Positions 1 through 7,778 of a stretch of 56,971 nt of DNA are shown piece after piece (the first letter of the stretch is position 1; the number at the start of each line of letters is the position of its first letter). The DNA is taken from contig NZ_FRCP01000028.1 of assembly GCF_900142955.1 (NCBI RefSeq), positions 1-56,971 of the forward strand, given 5' to 3'. Made by a program: the position numbers and the translations under genes. Below the pieces are notes generated by a model. It searched no databases. It saw only the letters and a list, made by a program, of their open reading frames with translations, and was not told where the DNA came from. The DNA is from Anaerosporobacter mobilis DSM 15930. Its GTDB lineage: Bacteria; Bacillota; Clostridia; Lachnospirales; Lachnospiraceae.

Positions 1-13
1 AGCTGAAAATCAA

Positions 14-155
14 ACTGCATTTAGATTACAAATATGGCTTCTCAGTTACAAAACTCTACATTTCACTTGCAAAAGTGGCTTTTCGTTTACAAAGTCTTAC
101 TTCTCGAATACAAAAACTGCGTTTCGAATTACAAAGTGGCATCTCGTGCTACAAC
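14..155. repeat. Seven degenerate 20/21-bp tandem repeats
   Basis: Seven copies of a unit close to TGGCTTTCGNNTTACAAA lie head to tail. The TTACAAA-like ends fall at 26, 46, 67, 87, 108, 129 and 149, so the spacing alternates 20, 21, 20, 21, 21, 20. That spacing is not a multiple of three throughout, so it is not a coding repeat, and there are no spacers as in a CRISPR. Two helical turns per unit would place every copy on one face of the DNA. The function is unknown; an operator array or a decayed satellite are both possible. The array may extend left of the window. Confidence 0.7.
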
Positions 156-304
156 TCAGTTTTTATTTTTCCTACAACGTTATAATATCACTAATTCAAA
201 ATAAAAACAATATAAATTTATCGTAAATCGATATATTTATATTATAAAAGTATATATTTATTTAATTACAACTGAATAAAAAGCAATTCCCAATGCAATT
301 CCCC

Positions 305-886
305 CTATTTTTTGCATTTTATCATTAAAAACTTCATTGGTGGTTTATCTTTATTATCACTATCTATTTCATCGATCTCCGAAAATTCTACAAGTCCATA
401 TTCTTGGAATTCCTTTTTTATTGATTCTGTATCATAAAAAAAGATTTTTACTCCAGCCATTGTTTCATAATAGTTTTCATCAAGTTTTTTGCCTTTTCCA
501 AACATAGGAGCTTTTTTTGAAACAGCTGTAAAAATCATATATCCACCTTGTTTTAATTGCGTATAACAATCACTAATAAACTTTTCTCTCTCACTTTCAT
601 TTAATAAATGAATCAGTGCATAACTAAATATCCCATCATAAAGTTTATTTTCAAAAGGCATACCAGCGACTGAACCATGATAAACATTACTATTAATCCC
701 ATACTGTCTTGCCAAATCAATAGCTGTTTTTGAGATTTCAATACCTGTAACAGTTATATTATTTTCAATAAATACTTTTGCATTCCTACCATAACCAAAA
801 CCCGGTATTAATATATCTTTTATATTATTTTCAATAAAAATATCCTTGGCAATAATGGCTGATTCAGATGGTGTAAATCCCCACAT
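305..886 (-). CDS. Class I SAM-dependent methyltransferase, 5' end probably frameshifted
   Basis: The 193-residue open part has a Rossmann methyltransferase core: the SAM-binding loop LIPGFGYGRNAK near residue 27, the acidic strand end GIEIS near 47, and a mid-domain DGIFSYALIHLL segment. The substrate is not evident. No good ribosome binding site precedes this ATG. Reading upstream in the same frame gives TEFWEKSFIEKQIMWGF, which looks like the missing N-terminus, but that frame hits a stop. An ATG at 936-938 with GAAAGG ahead of it lies one frame off, so one lost base near 925 would explain the break; the true gene would be about 305-938. It overlaps the end of the HXXEE gene and is probably co-transcribed with it. 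Confidence 0.8.
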   Translation of the reverse strand: MWGFTPSESAIIAKDIFIENNIKDILIPGFGYGRNAKVFIENNITVTGIEISKTAIDLARQYGINSNVYHGSVAGMPFENKLYDGIFSYALIHLLNESEREKFISDCYTQLKQGGYMIFTAVSKKAPMFGKGKKLDENYYETMAGVKIFFYDTESIKKEFQEYGLVEFSEIDEIDSDNKDKPPMKFLMIKCKK

Positions 887-924
887 TATTTGTTTTTCTA
901 TAAAGCTTTTTTCCCAAAACTCTG

Positions 925-1446
925 TTATATTTGATCATTCCTTTCAAATAATTTGTTAACTACAAAATGACATATCAAAAGATTTAATACTATAACACTA
1001 AAAATAATAAAAGTAGCTTCAACTATATCTATGAAATGATAAGCATATAAATTTATCATCTTATAGGCTATATATATAGAAATACCTCCGGATATAATTC
1101 CAGTACTTAACCCCGGAATATATTTCTTGGCTACTAAAGCTTGAATAATATGAACTATTATATGAAAGGTATATCCTATCACAACTCCAACGAAAATAAT
1201 ATTCTTATCGGTTAATACTACATAAATTAGTGAACCCAATAATAATAAATATTCCTCTAGCACAATCAATCCAAATTTCACTTCATCCATTTCTTTAACA
1301 ATCTTATTGATAGGTCTCTTTCTAAATTTATTTTTTAAAATGTTGCCATTTTTGTTTAACCACTTGGTCAAAAATAATACTTCTTCAAATTCATGCATAG
1401 TAAAAACTATTAAAAAAAGCAGATAATACACAAAGATCTCTTTCAC
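925..1446 (-). CDS. HXXEE-domain membrane protein
   Basis: A small integral membrane protein with four to five hydrophobic segments. Near its N-terminus it carries MHEFEEVLF, the HxxEE signature that names this family; a second conserved His-containing segment (HIIVHIIQALVA) lies mid-protein. The family function is unknown. I chose the GTG at 1446 because GGAGG sits seven bases ahead of it; the in-frame ATG at 1461 lacks a binding site and itself contributes the GGAGG. The downstream methyltransferase gene overlaps or abuts its stop, so the two probably form one transcript. Confidence 0.75.
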   Translation of the reverse strand: MKEIFVYYLLFLIVFTMHEFEEVLFLTKWLNKNGNILKNKFRKRPINKIVKEMDEVKFGLIVLEEYLLLLGSLIYVVLTDKNIIFVGVVIGYTFHIIVHIIQALVAKKYIPGLSTGIISGGISIYIAYKMINLYAYHFIDIVEATFIIFSVIVLNLLICHFVVNKLFERNDQI

Positions 1447-1527
1447 TATATTTTCCTCCATGATTAGAATAAATTCAACTTAAAGTATACTTCATATTGA
1501 TCTGTACATAATAACTTTGTAGATTAA

Positions 1528-1616
1528 GGTTACTCACTCAAACTTCACATTCGAAGTTTCCCTTCGTAGCTAACAGCTATAAGCGAAGTTTTTTATGTTT
1601 GAAGTTTGAGTTAACC
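1528..1616. repeat. Intergenic inverted repeat
   Basis: The arms read GGTTA(CTC)ACTCAAACTTCA and TGAAGTTTGAGTTAACC, complementary except for three extra bases, with further GAAGTTT/AACTTC pairing inside. It lies between divergent genes, so it is not a normal terminator. A related AACTCAAACTTC stretch occurs near 20940 next to another repeat element. It may be a small mobile-element relic. Confidence 0.5.
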
Positions 1617-1649
1617 ATAATAAAAATAAAATAGGAAAAGGTATAAATT

Positions 1650-1832
1650 ATGGATAGCCAAAACTCAAGTGTAAGTAATAAAAACAATTCAGGTAAAGGA
1701 AATGGTAACTCGATAATCAAACACGAAGCCCCAAAGAATTCTACTACTAATTATGTAAGTGGTGAGGTTCCAACTTCAACAGCCCACAAGTTTCAATCAA
1801 GTACTCAAAACGAAGCTGAAGATATGAAATAA
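1650..1832 (+). CDS. Small hydrophilic protein, 60 aa
   Basis: A 60-residue protein rich in Ser, Asn, Lys and Thr with no hydrophobic core or Cys. The start is preceded by AGGAAAAGG at suitable spacing and the stop is followed within about 20 bases by a strong terminator, so it is a single-gene transcript. I recognise no family. Its composition suggests an unstructured protein of the kind made in sporulating clostridia, but that is inference from composition only. Similar stand-alone small genes occur at 1922-2137 and 24498-24680. Confidence 0.55.
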   Translation: MDSQNSSVSNKNNSGKGNGNSIIKHEAPKNSTTNYVSGEVPTSTAHKFQSSTQNEAEDMK

Positions 1833-1850
1833 AATTCACTTTTATTTATC

Positions 1851-1892
1851 AAAAAATGTTACACAAGTTCATTTACCTGTGTAACATTTTTT
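1851..1892. terminator. Bidirectional rho-independent terminator
   Basis: A perfect 15-bp stem (AAAAAATGTTACACA paired with TGTGTAACATTTTTT) around a 12-base loop, with A and T runs on the two sides. It serves the plus-strand small gene ending at 1832 and the minus-strand small gene ending at 1922. Confidence 0.9.
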
Positions 1893-1921
1893 ATCATCAA
1901 GTCGTAATCCATTACACGATA

Positions 1922-2137
1922 TTAAATTCCTTCATGCTTACCTGATGTCTTATAATCGTCTCTTGCCCAGTTTGGAGCATTAATAGTACCAGCCTTAGCA
2001 TGCCCTGTTTTAGCAGCTCCCTGGATCTCAGGTACCTGTTCCTGAACATTCTTAGGGTGATGCATACTATGTTGATTCTCTGTTCCATGATTTTTTGAGT
2101 CATAAGGACTTGGTCTTCTCATACCTGCTTTTGCCAT
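1922..2137 (-). CDS. Small His/Lys/Asn-rich protein, 71 aa
   Basis: A 71-residue hydrophilic, basic protein with six histidines in its first half (for example NHGTENQHSMHHPKN) and no hydrophobic stretch. The start is well supported by AGGAGG eight bases ahead of the ATG. A second frame across the same bases is open for 63 codons but has no binding site and is rejected. It shares a bidirectional terminator with the convergent small gene at 1650. I do not recognise the family; the clustered histidines could bind metal, but no defined motif is visible. Confidence 0.6.
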   Translation of the reverse strand: MAKAGMRRPSPYDSKNHGTENQHSMHHPKNVQEQVPEIQGAAKTGHAKAGTINAPNWARDDYKTSGKHEGI

Positions 2138-2187
2138 CGCGATACCTCCTATTCCTCAAATAGTATTTGTAGCTTACGAAAAACTAT

Positions 2188-3417
2188 TCACTCTAGGGTT
2201 TTCTGTTTTCCATATATCGAAGCATTTCCACTAAACACATGTGCAATTGCACATACACCTAAAAAGTATGGCAAATAAGAAAATCCAAACACCTCTGCTC
2301 CAATCAATACCGGCGCTAAAAATGTATTCGTTGCACTACCAAATACAGCTGCATATCCTAAAGCTGCAATCATCATACTAGGAAGTCCCATGATTGAACC
2401 AAGCACACAGCCCAAACTTGCTCCTATAGAAAAAAGAGGAGTAACCTCACCGCCTTGAAAACCAGCTGCCAAAGTCAGAATAGTTATTACTAGTTTTAAC
2501 GCCCAGTCCCATCCGTAAATAGTCTGTCCAGTAAAACTTGCACCAATTAGATTGGTACCAAGGCCTGCATATCGACCGATACCAAACAATACTATATATA
2601 TTGAAATAATACAACTGAGAGTGGCGATCTTAATATATGGATTCTTTATCTTTTCTGAAAAAAACGACTTAGTATATTTCAATCCTTGTGCAAAGGTTGC
2701 TCCCACCAATCCAAATAAAATTCCACAGACAATTAACTTAATTAAGACATTAGGTGTGAAATTCAGTGTATCCTGTAACACTACTGTAAATTTCTCAAGT
2801 CCACAAAGGTGAGCTGTATAACTTGCCGTATATGAAGTAATCATAACTGGAATTAATACAGAGTACTCCAACTTCCCTATTGTTAAAACCTCAAGTGCGA
2901 AAAAGGCTGCTGCTGCCGGTGTCTGAAATAATCCAGAAAAGCCAGCTGCCATACCAATAACGATCATCTCACGTCTTGAAGCAATCTTTGTTTTTCTCTC
3001 TACTGCACTAGAGATAGTAGCTCCGATTTGGACTGCAACACCTTCACGTCCAGCTGAACCTCCAAGCAAATGTGTGATCCAAGTTGACAGTACAACTAAT
3101 GGGATTAGACGAAATGGTATCTTCTCTTTCTCATGATGTCCCACAGAAAAAACTAGCCCCATTCCTTGCATACACTCAGCTCCAAACTTCTGATAAAGAA
3201 AAATCGTAATGAAACCTCCAACTGCCAAAAATGGTATTAACCATAAAACATGGGCATCTCGAAATACTGTAATTCCCAAAAGTATTCTTCCAAAAAAGGC
3301 ATCTAATAAACCAACACTAATTCCTATAAGACCTGCAAGTAAGCAAAGTACTATCTTCCTCTTAATTATCAATATTCTTTCTTTTTTATTATGTAAGACT
3401 AAGTAATTTATTTTCAT
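2188..3417 (-). CDS. CLC-family chloride/fluoride channel or antiporter
   Basis: A polytopic membrane protein of about 410 residues, the usual size for a bacterial CLC without cytoplasmic domains. Two CLC signatures are visible: GGSAGREGVAVQIG (the GREGP-type motif) near residue 119 and GGEVTPLFSIGASLG (the GGxFxP-type motif) near 320. CLC proteins work as dimers in the membrane and move Cl- or F- coupled to H+. The GGSAGREGV form, lacking GSGIP and the Pro of GREGP, is reminiscent of the fluoride-exporting CLC-F branch, but I cannot settle the ion. No fluoride-riboswitch-like sequence is visible in the 250 bases upstream. AAAGG lies about eight bases ahead of the ATG. Confidence 0.88.
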   Translation of the reverse strand: MKINYLVLHNKKERILIIKRKIVLCLLAGLIGISVGLLDAFFGRILLGITVFRDAHVLWLIPFLAVGGFITIFLYQKFGAECMQGMGLVFSVGHHEKEKIPFRLIPLVVLSTWITHLLGGSAGREGVAVQIGATISSAVERKTKIASRREMIVIGMAAGFSGLFQTPAAAAFFALEVLTIGKLEYSVLIPVMITSYTASYTAHLCGLEKFTVVLQDTLNFTPNVLIKLIVCGILFGLVGATFAQGLKYTKSFFSEKIKNPYIKIATLSCIISIYIVLFGIGRYAGLGTNLIGASFTGQTIYGWDWALKLVITILTLAAGFQGGEVTPLFSIGASLGCVLGSIMGLPSMMIAALGYAAVFGSATNTFLAPVLIGAEVFGFSYLPYFLGVCAIAHVFSGNASIYGKQKTLE

Positions 3418-3578
3418 TTGTTTTACCTTTAGCTTTAAATTAGAATGATTAAAGAATTCCTATATCACTCAAAACTATACCCATTATATTCCTCAAAAGT
3501 AATTCTAGCAAGTCAACTTTTTTGTAACCCTTTTCTCTCCTTCACTCCACAAATAAATCATCATATTTAATATAATCC

Positions 3579-3607
3579 TTGACATAAAAAAAAACTTTGT
3601 ATATCAT
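3579..3607 (+). promoter_or_regulatory. Sigma-A type promoter of the HD-GYP gene
   Basis: TTGACA, a 17-base spacer and TATCAT. This predicts a transcript start near 3614 and an untranslated leader of about 50 bases before the ATG at 3667. Confidence 0.7.
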
Positions 3608-3666
3608 GTGTAAGTGAAAATTTTTATTTATTCAATAACTGAAGAAAAACGGGTTGAAAGTTTACA

Positions 3667-4908
3667 ATGAATGATTTGAAGACAGAAAATTTATTATCAA
3701 TTATTAATACAACAATGAATTATATGAGTAAGGATCTAATAGGGCATTGTATGCGTGTGACTTATAATCTAGTTTGTATATTACAAGACGATCCTAGGTT
3801 TACATATCAAGAAGTTTGTAAAATTGCTTGGACGGTTTTATATCATGATATTGGTATTTTAGAGGAACGATCTGTTAGAGATTTATTAGAAGAAGAGTTA
3901 GAAATAAAGAATGGTGGCTTTTCTCATGCTGAATATGGATGTTTATTTGTTAAATATTTTAGTTCGTTTCCGGAGTACTATGAAATTATTAAGTTCCATC
4001 ATTCTGCATATAGAGAATTCAAAGATTTAGACATCGATGATAAAATAAAAGATGTAATAGTGACATTAAAAGTAATAGATACTATTGATTTATACAATAT
4101 ATATAAACAGCAATTAGATATAGGTAAAATGAAATGGGATGCTTATGAAGTTGCTATTGCAAAGAAAGTGAATACTTATTTTGAAAATAAAAAAGAAATG
4201 TCACAAAAAGAAATAGAAAATAATTTAGCATGTTTTTTAAAAAATATGATACTTTCTCCAATTCAAAAGTATAAGATGTTGAAGATACTCGCTTATTCTT
4301 TTGATTTTAAAAGTCGTGTTACCGCTGTGCATTGTACTACTGTAGTAGAGATAAGTAGTATGCTAGCGAAATTATTCGAAGTGGATGAGCGTACGTATAA
4401 AAACATATGTATGGGGGCTTTGCTTCATGATCTAGGTAAAATAGCAATTCCACATCATATATTAGAGTCTACAGGAAAATTGAACGAAGAAGATTGGGCA
4501 ATTATGAAATCTCATGTAACGATTACGGAAGAAATATTAAATACCAATGTTGATAATGATATTCTTCAGATTGCAATTAGACACCATGAAACATTGGATG
4601 GTATGGGATATCCATATGGAATCATTGGTAGTCAGTTAACATTGCCACAAAGAATAGTTGCTGTTTCAGATATCGTAAGTGCTTTATCGCAAGAAAGAAG
4701 TTACAAATCACCTTTATCATTAGACAAGATATGTAGCGTCTTGAATGGTATGTGTCAAAATAATAAAATTTGTCCAGTGGTGTTACAAATGTTTTTAAAG
4801 AATAAAGATAAGATTTATAAAAGAATACTACACATAACTTATGAGACAAATATAATGTATCAGAAGATAAATGAAGATTACAATGATGCTATGAGACAAA
4901 AGGTATGA
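3667..4908 (+). CDS. Tandem HD-domain protein with C-terminal HD-GYP
   Basis: 413 residues with two HD-type domains. The first (about 20-190) has GHCMRV, YHDIG and FHHS, so its metal-binding His and Asp residues are present. The second (about 210-380) is a recognisable HD-GYP domain: LLHDLGKIAIP, an HHE triplet and DGMGYPYG. HD-GYP proteins typically hydrolyse cyclic-di-GMP, and some sense other cyclic dinucleotides; this one has no membrane segment or receiver domain, so it is cytosolic. It is a single-gene transcript between a sigma-A promoter and a strong terminator. The ribosome binding site is weak (GGGTTGAAAG). Confidence 0.85.
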   Translation: MNDLKTENLLSIINTTMNYMSKDLIGHCMRVTYNLVCILQDDPRFTYQEVCKIAWTVLYHDIGILEERSVRDLLEEELEIKNGGFSHAEYGCLFVKYFSSFPEYYEIIKFHHSAYREFKDLDIDDKIKDVIVTLKVIDTIDLYNIYKQQLDIGKMKWDAYEVAIAKKVNTYFENKKEMSQKEIENNLACFLKNMILSPIQKYKMLKILAYSFDFKSRVTAVHCTTVVEISSMLAKLFEVDERTYKNICMGALLHDLGKIAIPHHILESTGKLNEEDWAIMKSHVTITEEILNTNVDNDILQIAIRHHETLDGMGYPYGIIGSQLTLPQRIVAVSDIVSALSQERSYKSPLSLDKICSVLNGMCQNNKICPVVLQMFLKNKDKIYKRILHITYETNIMYQKINEDYNDAMRQKV

Positions 4909-4940
4909 TTAGTACTGCAAATCACTCTAATACTGGACCT

Positions 4941-4978
4941 ACTAAAACCGTATCACTTAGTTGTGATACGGTTTTAGT
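4941..4978. terminator. Bidirectional terminator shared by convergent genes
   Basis: A perfect 16-bp stem (ACTAAAACCGTATCAC with its complement) and a six-base loop. The stop codon of the minus-strand TIM-barrel gene lies in the loop at 4957-4959, so one stem arm is coding and both converging genes use the same hairpin. Confidence 0.92.
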
Positions 4979-5928
4979 GCACTGATTTTCTTTAGATAAG
5001 CATCATGCTCTTCCCGGTTTCTGGTAATGAATTCATACGTGATATATTCAGGTTTCATCTCCTCTATAAACTCTTCCAGCCCTTCACAGACAAAAGGTTT
5101 GTGTTCATCCAATTGAAAGATATATTCATAAACCTGATACATTCGTTCCCAATAGTACTGTTTCAGTTCAACCTTACTATAACTTATTCCTTTTACTCTT
5201 TCACCAGACAAAGACTGATGAAGATGGAACCCCTTAATATATTTTTGCAATGAACTATGTTCCTTAACAATTGTTTTGATATATTGTAAGGCTTCTTCTG
5301 GTGTCTTTAATTCTTGATTCGTATTCATAAGATGCCCAGTATCAAGCATAAGTCCTTTTTTAGCATAGTTCACCCCAGCCATTAGTCTTTTTGTTACGAA
5401 AGGATTCTTATAATTTAATCCTGGCCACCAAAGGTTTTCCATTAAGAAATCAAACTGATATGTTTTACCATCTAACAACTCGTTTATTAAACTACAAGAT
5501 ATATCAATAACTTCCTCATCCGAATGATTGAACTTACCAGTAAACGATTCCTCAATCGATACATCGCAAATATGAAATACAACATATTTAGCTCCAATGC
5601 GATCTGCGAACTCTAATTGTTCGTTATATAATTTTATTAAGGCAGACTTATCGGAGCCTCCATAGATTTGTTCTACTACTTCCATGGTTCCATATTCTTT
5701 TAATACCTTATCCATTTCACCTTTGTAAAAATCCACCCATGTATTAAAAAAAGGAAGATGTATCCCCATAATCATATCCTGATGCAGATACTTATCCTGT
5801 AGTTCCTGAACTTTCTGCAATTCAATTCCATCTATCCCGTACTTAGAATAAAATTGGATTAGATCTTCTTTATCTGCAAAACGCTCAAGTTCTGAATCAT
5901 AATTAACTAAATTAATCATTCGAAGCAT
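4957..5928 (-). CDS. Xylose-isomerase-like TIM-barrel (AP endonuclease 2 family) protein
   Basis: About 323 residues of the sugar-phosphate isomerase/epimerase superfamily. Metal-site motifs of the family are visible: MGIHLP near residue 57, VVFHICD near 119, MENLWWPGLN near 164, MLDTGHLMN near 197 and GFHLHQS near 237. The substrate cannot be told. The ATG at 5928 is preferred because AGGTG lies upstream of it; an in-frame GTG at 5937 and an ATG at 5919 are alternatives. The last codons lie inside the terminator hairpin. No neighbour reveals the pathway. Confidence 0.8.
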   Translation of the reverse strand: MLRMINLVNYDSELERFADKEDLIQFYSKYGIDGIELQKVQELQDKYLHQDMIMGIHLPFFNTWVDFYKGEMDKVLKEYGTMEVVEQIYGGSDKSALIKLYNEQLEFADRIGAKYVVFHICDVSIEESFTGKFNHSDEEVIDISCSLINELLDGKTYQFDFLMENLWWPGLNYKNPFVTKRLMAGVNYAKKGLMLDTGHLMNTNQELKTPEEALQYIKTIVKEHSSLQKYIKGFHLHQSLSGERVKGISYSKVELKQYYWERMYQVYEYIFQLDEHKPFVCEGLEEFIEEMKPEYITYEFITRNREEHDAYLKKISALKPYHN

Positions 5929-6060
5929 CCTATTCACCTATTAGTTTCTTAATCTTGTTATTCATTAGCATTATGCTAATACTGTTCATAATATTCATCT
6001 AGATACTCATTATCAGTAAACGCTGTCTTAGCATGTGTGTTGAGATGTACCTTTTGAGTA

Positions 6061-6444
6061 TCAAACCGTTATCTCAATCTGATTTCCCTCAATTCCTATA
6101 ATGCAACTTTCATAATATCCATCACCAGTAGTTCTTGGTCCACTTATCACATCATATCCATCTGATTTCAATTTCATTGTTAGCATATCAACTTTTTCAA
6201 TACTTCCTACACTAAATGCTAAGTGTATATAACCTGTTCTTGTCAGAGTTTTCTCATCATCTTCCATTTGTGGTTTTTTCATAATTTCTAAACGTGCTCC
6301 ATCGTCAAATGTTAGAAAATATGATTTAAAATCCGTGTTTGGGTTATGATATCCAGTATTTGATTTGGCATCAAAATACTTCTCAAAAAAAACCTTGGCA
6401 TTCTCTAAATTATTTACATACATCGCAATATGTTCTATCTTCAT
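6061..6444 (-). CDS. VOC/glyoxalase-fold protein
   Basis: 127 residues with the paired beta-alpha-beta-beta-beta layout of the vicinal-oxygen-chelate family: MKIEHIAMYV at the N-terminus, RLEIMKKP mid-protein, GYIHLAFSVG opening the second half and IEGNQIEITV at the end. Likely metal ligands are H5, E54, H74 and E124. The reaction is unknown; members include glyoxalases, dioxygenases and antibiotic-binding proteins. AAGGA precedes the ATG. The 120 bases downstream hold a palindrome ATTAGCA-TTA-TGCTAAT and a short open stretch with no start codon. Confidence 0.82.
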   Translation of the reverse strand: MKIEHIAMYVNNLENAKVFFEKYFDAKSNTGYHNPNTDFKSYFLTFDDGARLEIMKKPQMEDDEKTLTRTGYIHLAFSVGSIEKVDMLTMKLKSDGYDVISGPRTTGDGYYESCIIGIEGNQIEITV

Positions 6445-6523
6445 AATGTCCTTATTTCTACAAAGAATTGTTGCTATTTCTGATTATAAGTGCTTTATCC
6501 CTAGACAGAAGTAACAAACACCT

Positions 6524-6874
6524 TTATTTATCATTATCTGTTCCAAATTTATTTAACAAGTTACGGTTTAATTTTTCACGATAATTATCGGTCCATTTTT
6601 TCGTATCACGTATAAATTCGTCGCAAAAGCCAGCAACATCTTCACCTGTCACTTCAAGAACATGCTTGCCCTCTGCTGCGCTAGTCTCAAATAACTCTAT
6701 CAATTCCTGTTGGGTTTTCAACATATCAGAACCGTCTCCTCCCGCGAAACTCCACATGTATCCCTGCATTTTTTCAAATACAAACCTATAAGCTTCTGGC
6801 ATTGCTTCTATTCTTGCCATTTGCTCTTTATACTCTTTCTTGTCACCAATCATTTTTTGAATACGCTTTATCAA
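6524..6874 (-). CDS. DUF1048 protein (second paralogue)
   Basis: 116 residues, helical and hydrophilic, matching DUF1048: N-terminal MIKRIQKMIGDKKEYKEQM, a central LPxxYR-like MPEAYRFVFEKMQGYMW, a LIELFETSAAEGKHVLEVTGEDV segment and a DEFIRDT segment. It is the downstream member of a pair with about 40 percent similarity, separated by only two bases, which argues for tandem duplication. Both follow a PadR-family regulator, the usual setting for this family. The biochemical role is unknown; a partner or target of the PadR regulator is plausible. Confidence 0.85.
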   Translation of the reverse strand: MIKRIQKMIGDKKEYKEQMARIEAMPEAYRFVFEKMQGYMWSFAGGDGSDMLKTQQELIELFETSAAEGKHVLEVTGEDVAGFCDEFIRDTKKWTDNYREKLNRNLLNKFGTDNDK

Positions 6875-6876
6875 TA

Positions 6877-7248
6877 TTATCGCCCCTCCTTATTAAATTT
6901 TTCCATAATCTCATTATTTAGTTTTTCTCGTAATGTATCAGAATCAGTAATATGTGCACACATAAATTCATCACAAAACTTATCCACATCACTTCCAATA
7001 ACATCTATAACCTTTCTTCCATCTGCCGCGCTAACTTCAAACAGTTCTACTAAATCCGTAAACGTGTTCATATTCGAAAATATTGCCATGCTACCGCAAG
7101 GTGCGCCAACCGTATACATATACTTTTGTATTTCTTTTAATGCGAACCTATACTCTTTTGGTAATGCATCAACCCTCTTCATCACTTGTTTATATTCACG
7201 CTTCTCATCTAAGTCTCCTATTACCAATTTGATGAAATTATCAATCAT
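6877..7248 (-). CDS. DUF1048 protein (first paralogue)
   Basis: 123 residues of DUF1048, with MIDNFIKLVIGDLDEKREYKQ at the N-terminus, ALPKEYRFALKEIQKYMY, and LVELFEVSAADGRKVIDVIGSDV as in its neighbour. Its start overlaps the 3' end of the PadR gene by eight bases, so translation is probably coupled. The three genes form a tight operon read leftwards. Confidence 0.85.
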   Translation of the reverse strand: MIDNFIKLVIGDLDEKREYKQVMKRVDALPKEYRFALKEIQKYMYTVGAPCGSMAIFSNMNTFTDLVELFEVSAADGRKVIDVIGSDVDKFCDEFMCAHITDSDTLREKLNNEIMEKFNKEGR

Positions 7249-7573
7249 TTTTTCTCTCCTCTTTTAATTGACTTATTTTGGTCGCAACAAATTCCCATTT
7301 CTCCCAGAATTTATCTAATTCTTCGCGTCCCGCATCATTCAGAGTAAAAAACTTTCGTGGCGGTCCCAACTCGGATTTCTTTTTCGTAATTTCTACTAAT
7401 TTATTTTTCTCTAATCGCAACAAGATAGTATATACAGTCCCATCTACAACATCTGTAAATCCAATCTCATTCAGCCTCCTAGTAATCTCGTAACCATATG
7501 TTTCCTTATGACTGATTATCTCAAGTACACAGCCTTCTAATACACCTTTTAGCATTTCTGTAATATTTTCCAA
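7241..7573 (-). CDS. PadR-family transcriptional regulator
   Basis: A winged-helix repressor of about 110 residues. GVLEGCVLEIISHKETYGYEI opens the PadR fold, followed by VDGTVYTILLRLEKNKLVE (recognition helix and wing) and a C-terminal helix for dimer formation. A GTG at 7582 is in frame, but GAGGTGA overlaps it and lies correctly five bases ahead of a TTG at 7573, which I take as the start. It heads the operon with two DUF1048 genes, and its promoter region holds AGTATTAC-type dyads, so autorepression is likely. The inducer is unknown. Confidence 0.88.
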   Translation of the reverse strand: MENITEMLKGVLEGCVLEIISHKETYGYEITRRLNEIGFTDVVDGTVYTILLRLEKNKLVEITKKKSELGPPRKFFTLNDAGREELDKFWEKWEFVATKISQLKEERKND

Positions 7574-7595
7574 ATAAGTCACCTCTTCACTATCT

Positions 7596-7655
7596 AGTAT
7601 TACTTGTATTCAGTAATACTTACTACCGCTATATAGTATCACTTACTAGTAATGT
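7596..7655. promoter_or_regulatory. Probable PadR operator region
   Basis: A perfect inverted repeat, AGTATTAC at 7596-7603 and GTAATACT at 7613-7620, lies about 20 bases upstream of the padR-like start. A second, imperfect AGTATCAC...AGTAATGT dyad follows within 30 bases. Position and symmetry fit autorepression. Confidence 0.55.
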
Positions 7656-7667
7656 TGTCAATAGATA

Positions 7668-7695
7668 ATAAAAAAGTAGGAGCATCTGCTCCTAC
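7668..7695 (-). terminator. Terminator of the GNAT gene
   Basis: GTAGGAGCA and TGCTCCTAC form a 9-bp stem with a two-base loop; on the minus strand it is followed by TTTTTTA. It lies downstream of the acetyltransferase gene. Confidence 0.8.
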
Positions 7696-7778
7696 CCTTG
7701 AAGTTCTTTCTATAAATAAGTTCTTATTAAAAATATTTTTTTCTACTCAATAAATTCCTATATAACTTTTAGTATTTA

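Noticed and set aside
14..155. Possible CRISPR array
   Set aside because: The units are contiguous and degenerate with no unique spacers, and no cas gene is in the window.
1912..2103. 63-codon frame overlapping the small His-rich gene
   Set aside because: It has no ribosome binding site, while the overlapping 71-codon frame has AGGAGG at ideal spacing.
3418..3578. Possible fluoride riboswitch ahead of the CLC gene
   Set aside because: The conserved fluoride-aptamer stretches could not be found in this AT-rich interval.
6710..7267. 185-codon plus-strand frame across the DUF1048 genes
   Set aside because: It is the antisense shadow of two well-supported genes and lacks a start signal and a recognisable domain.
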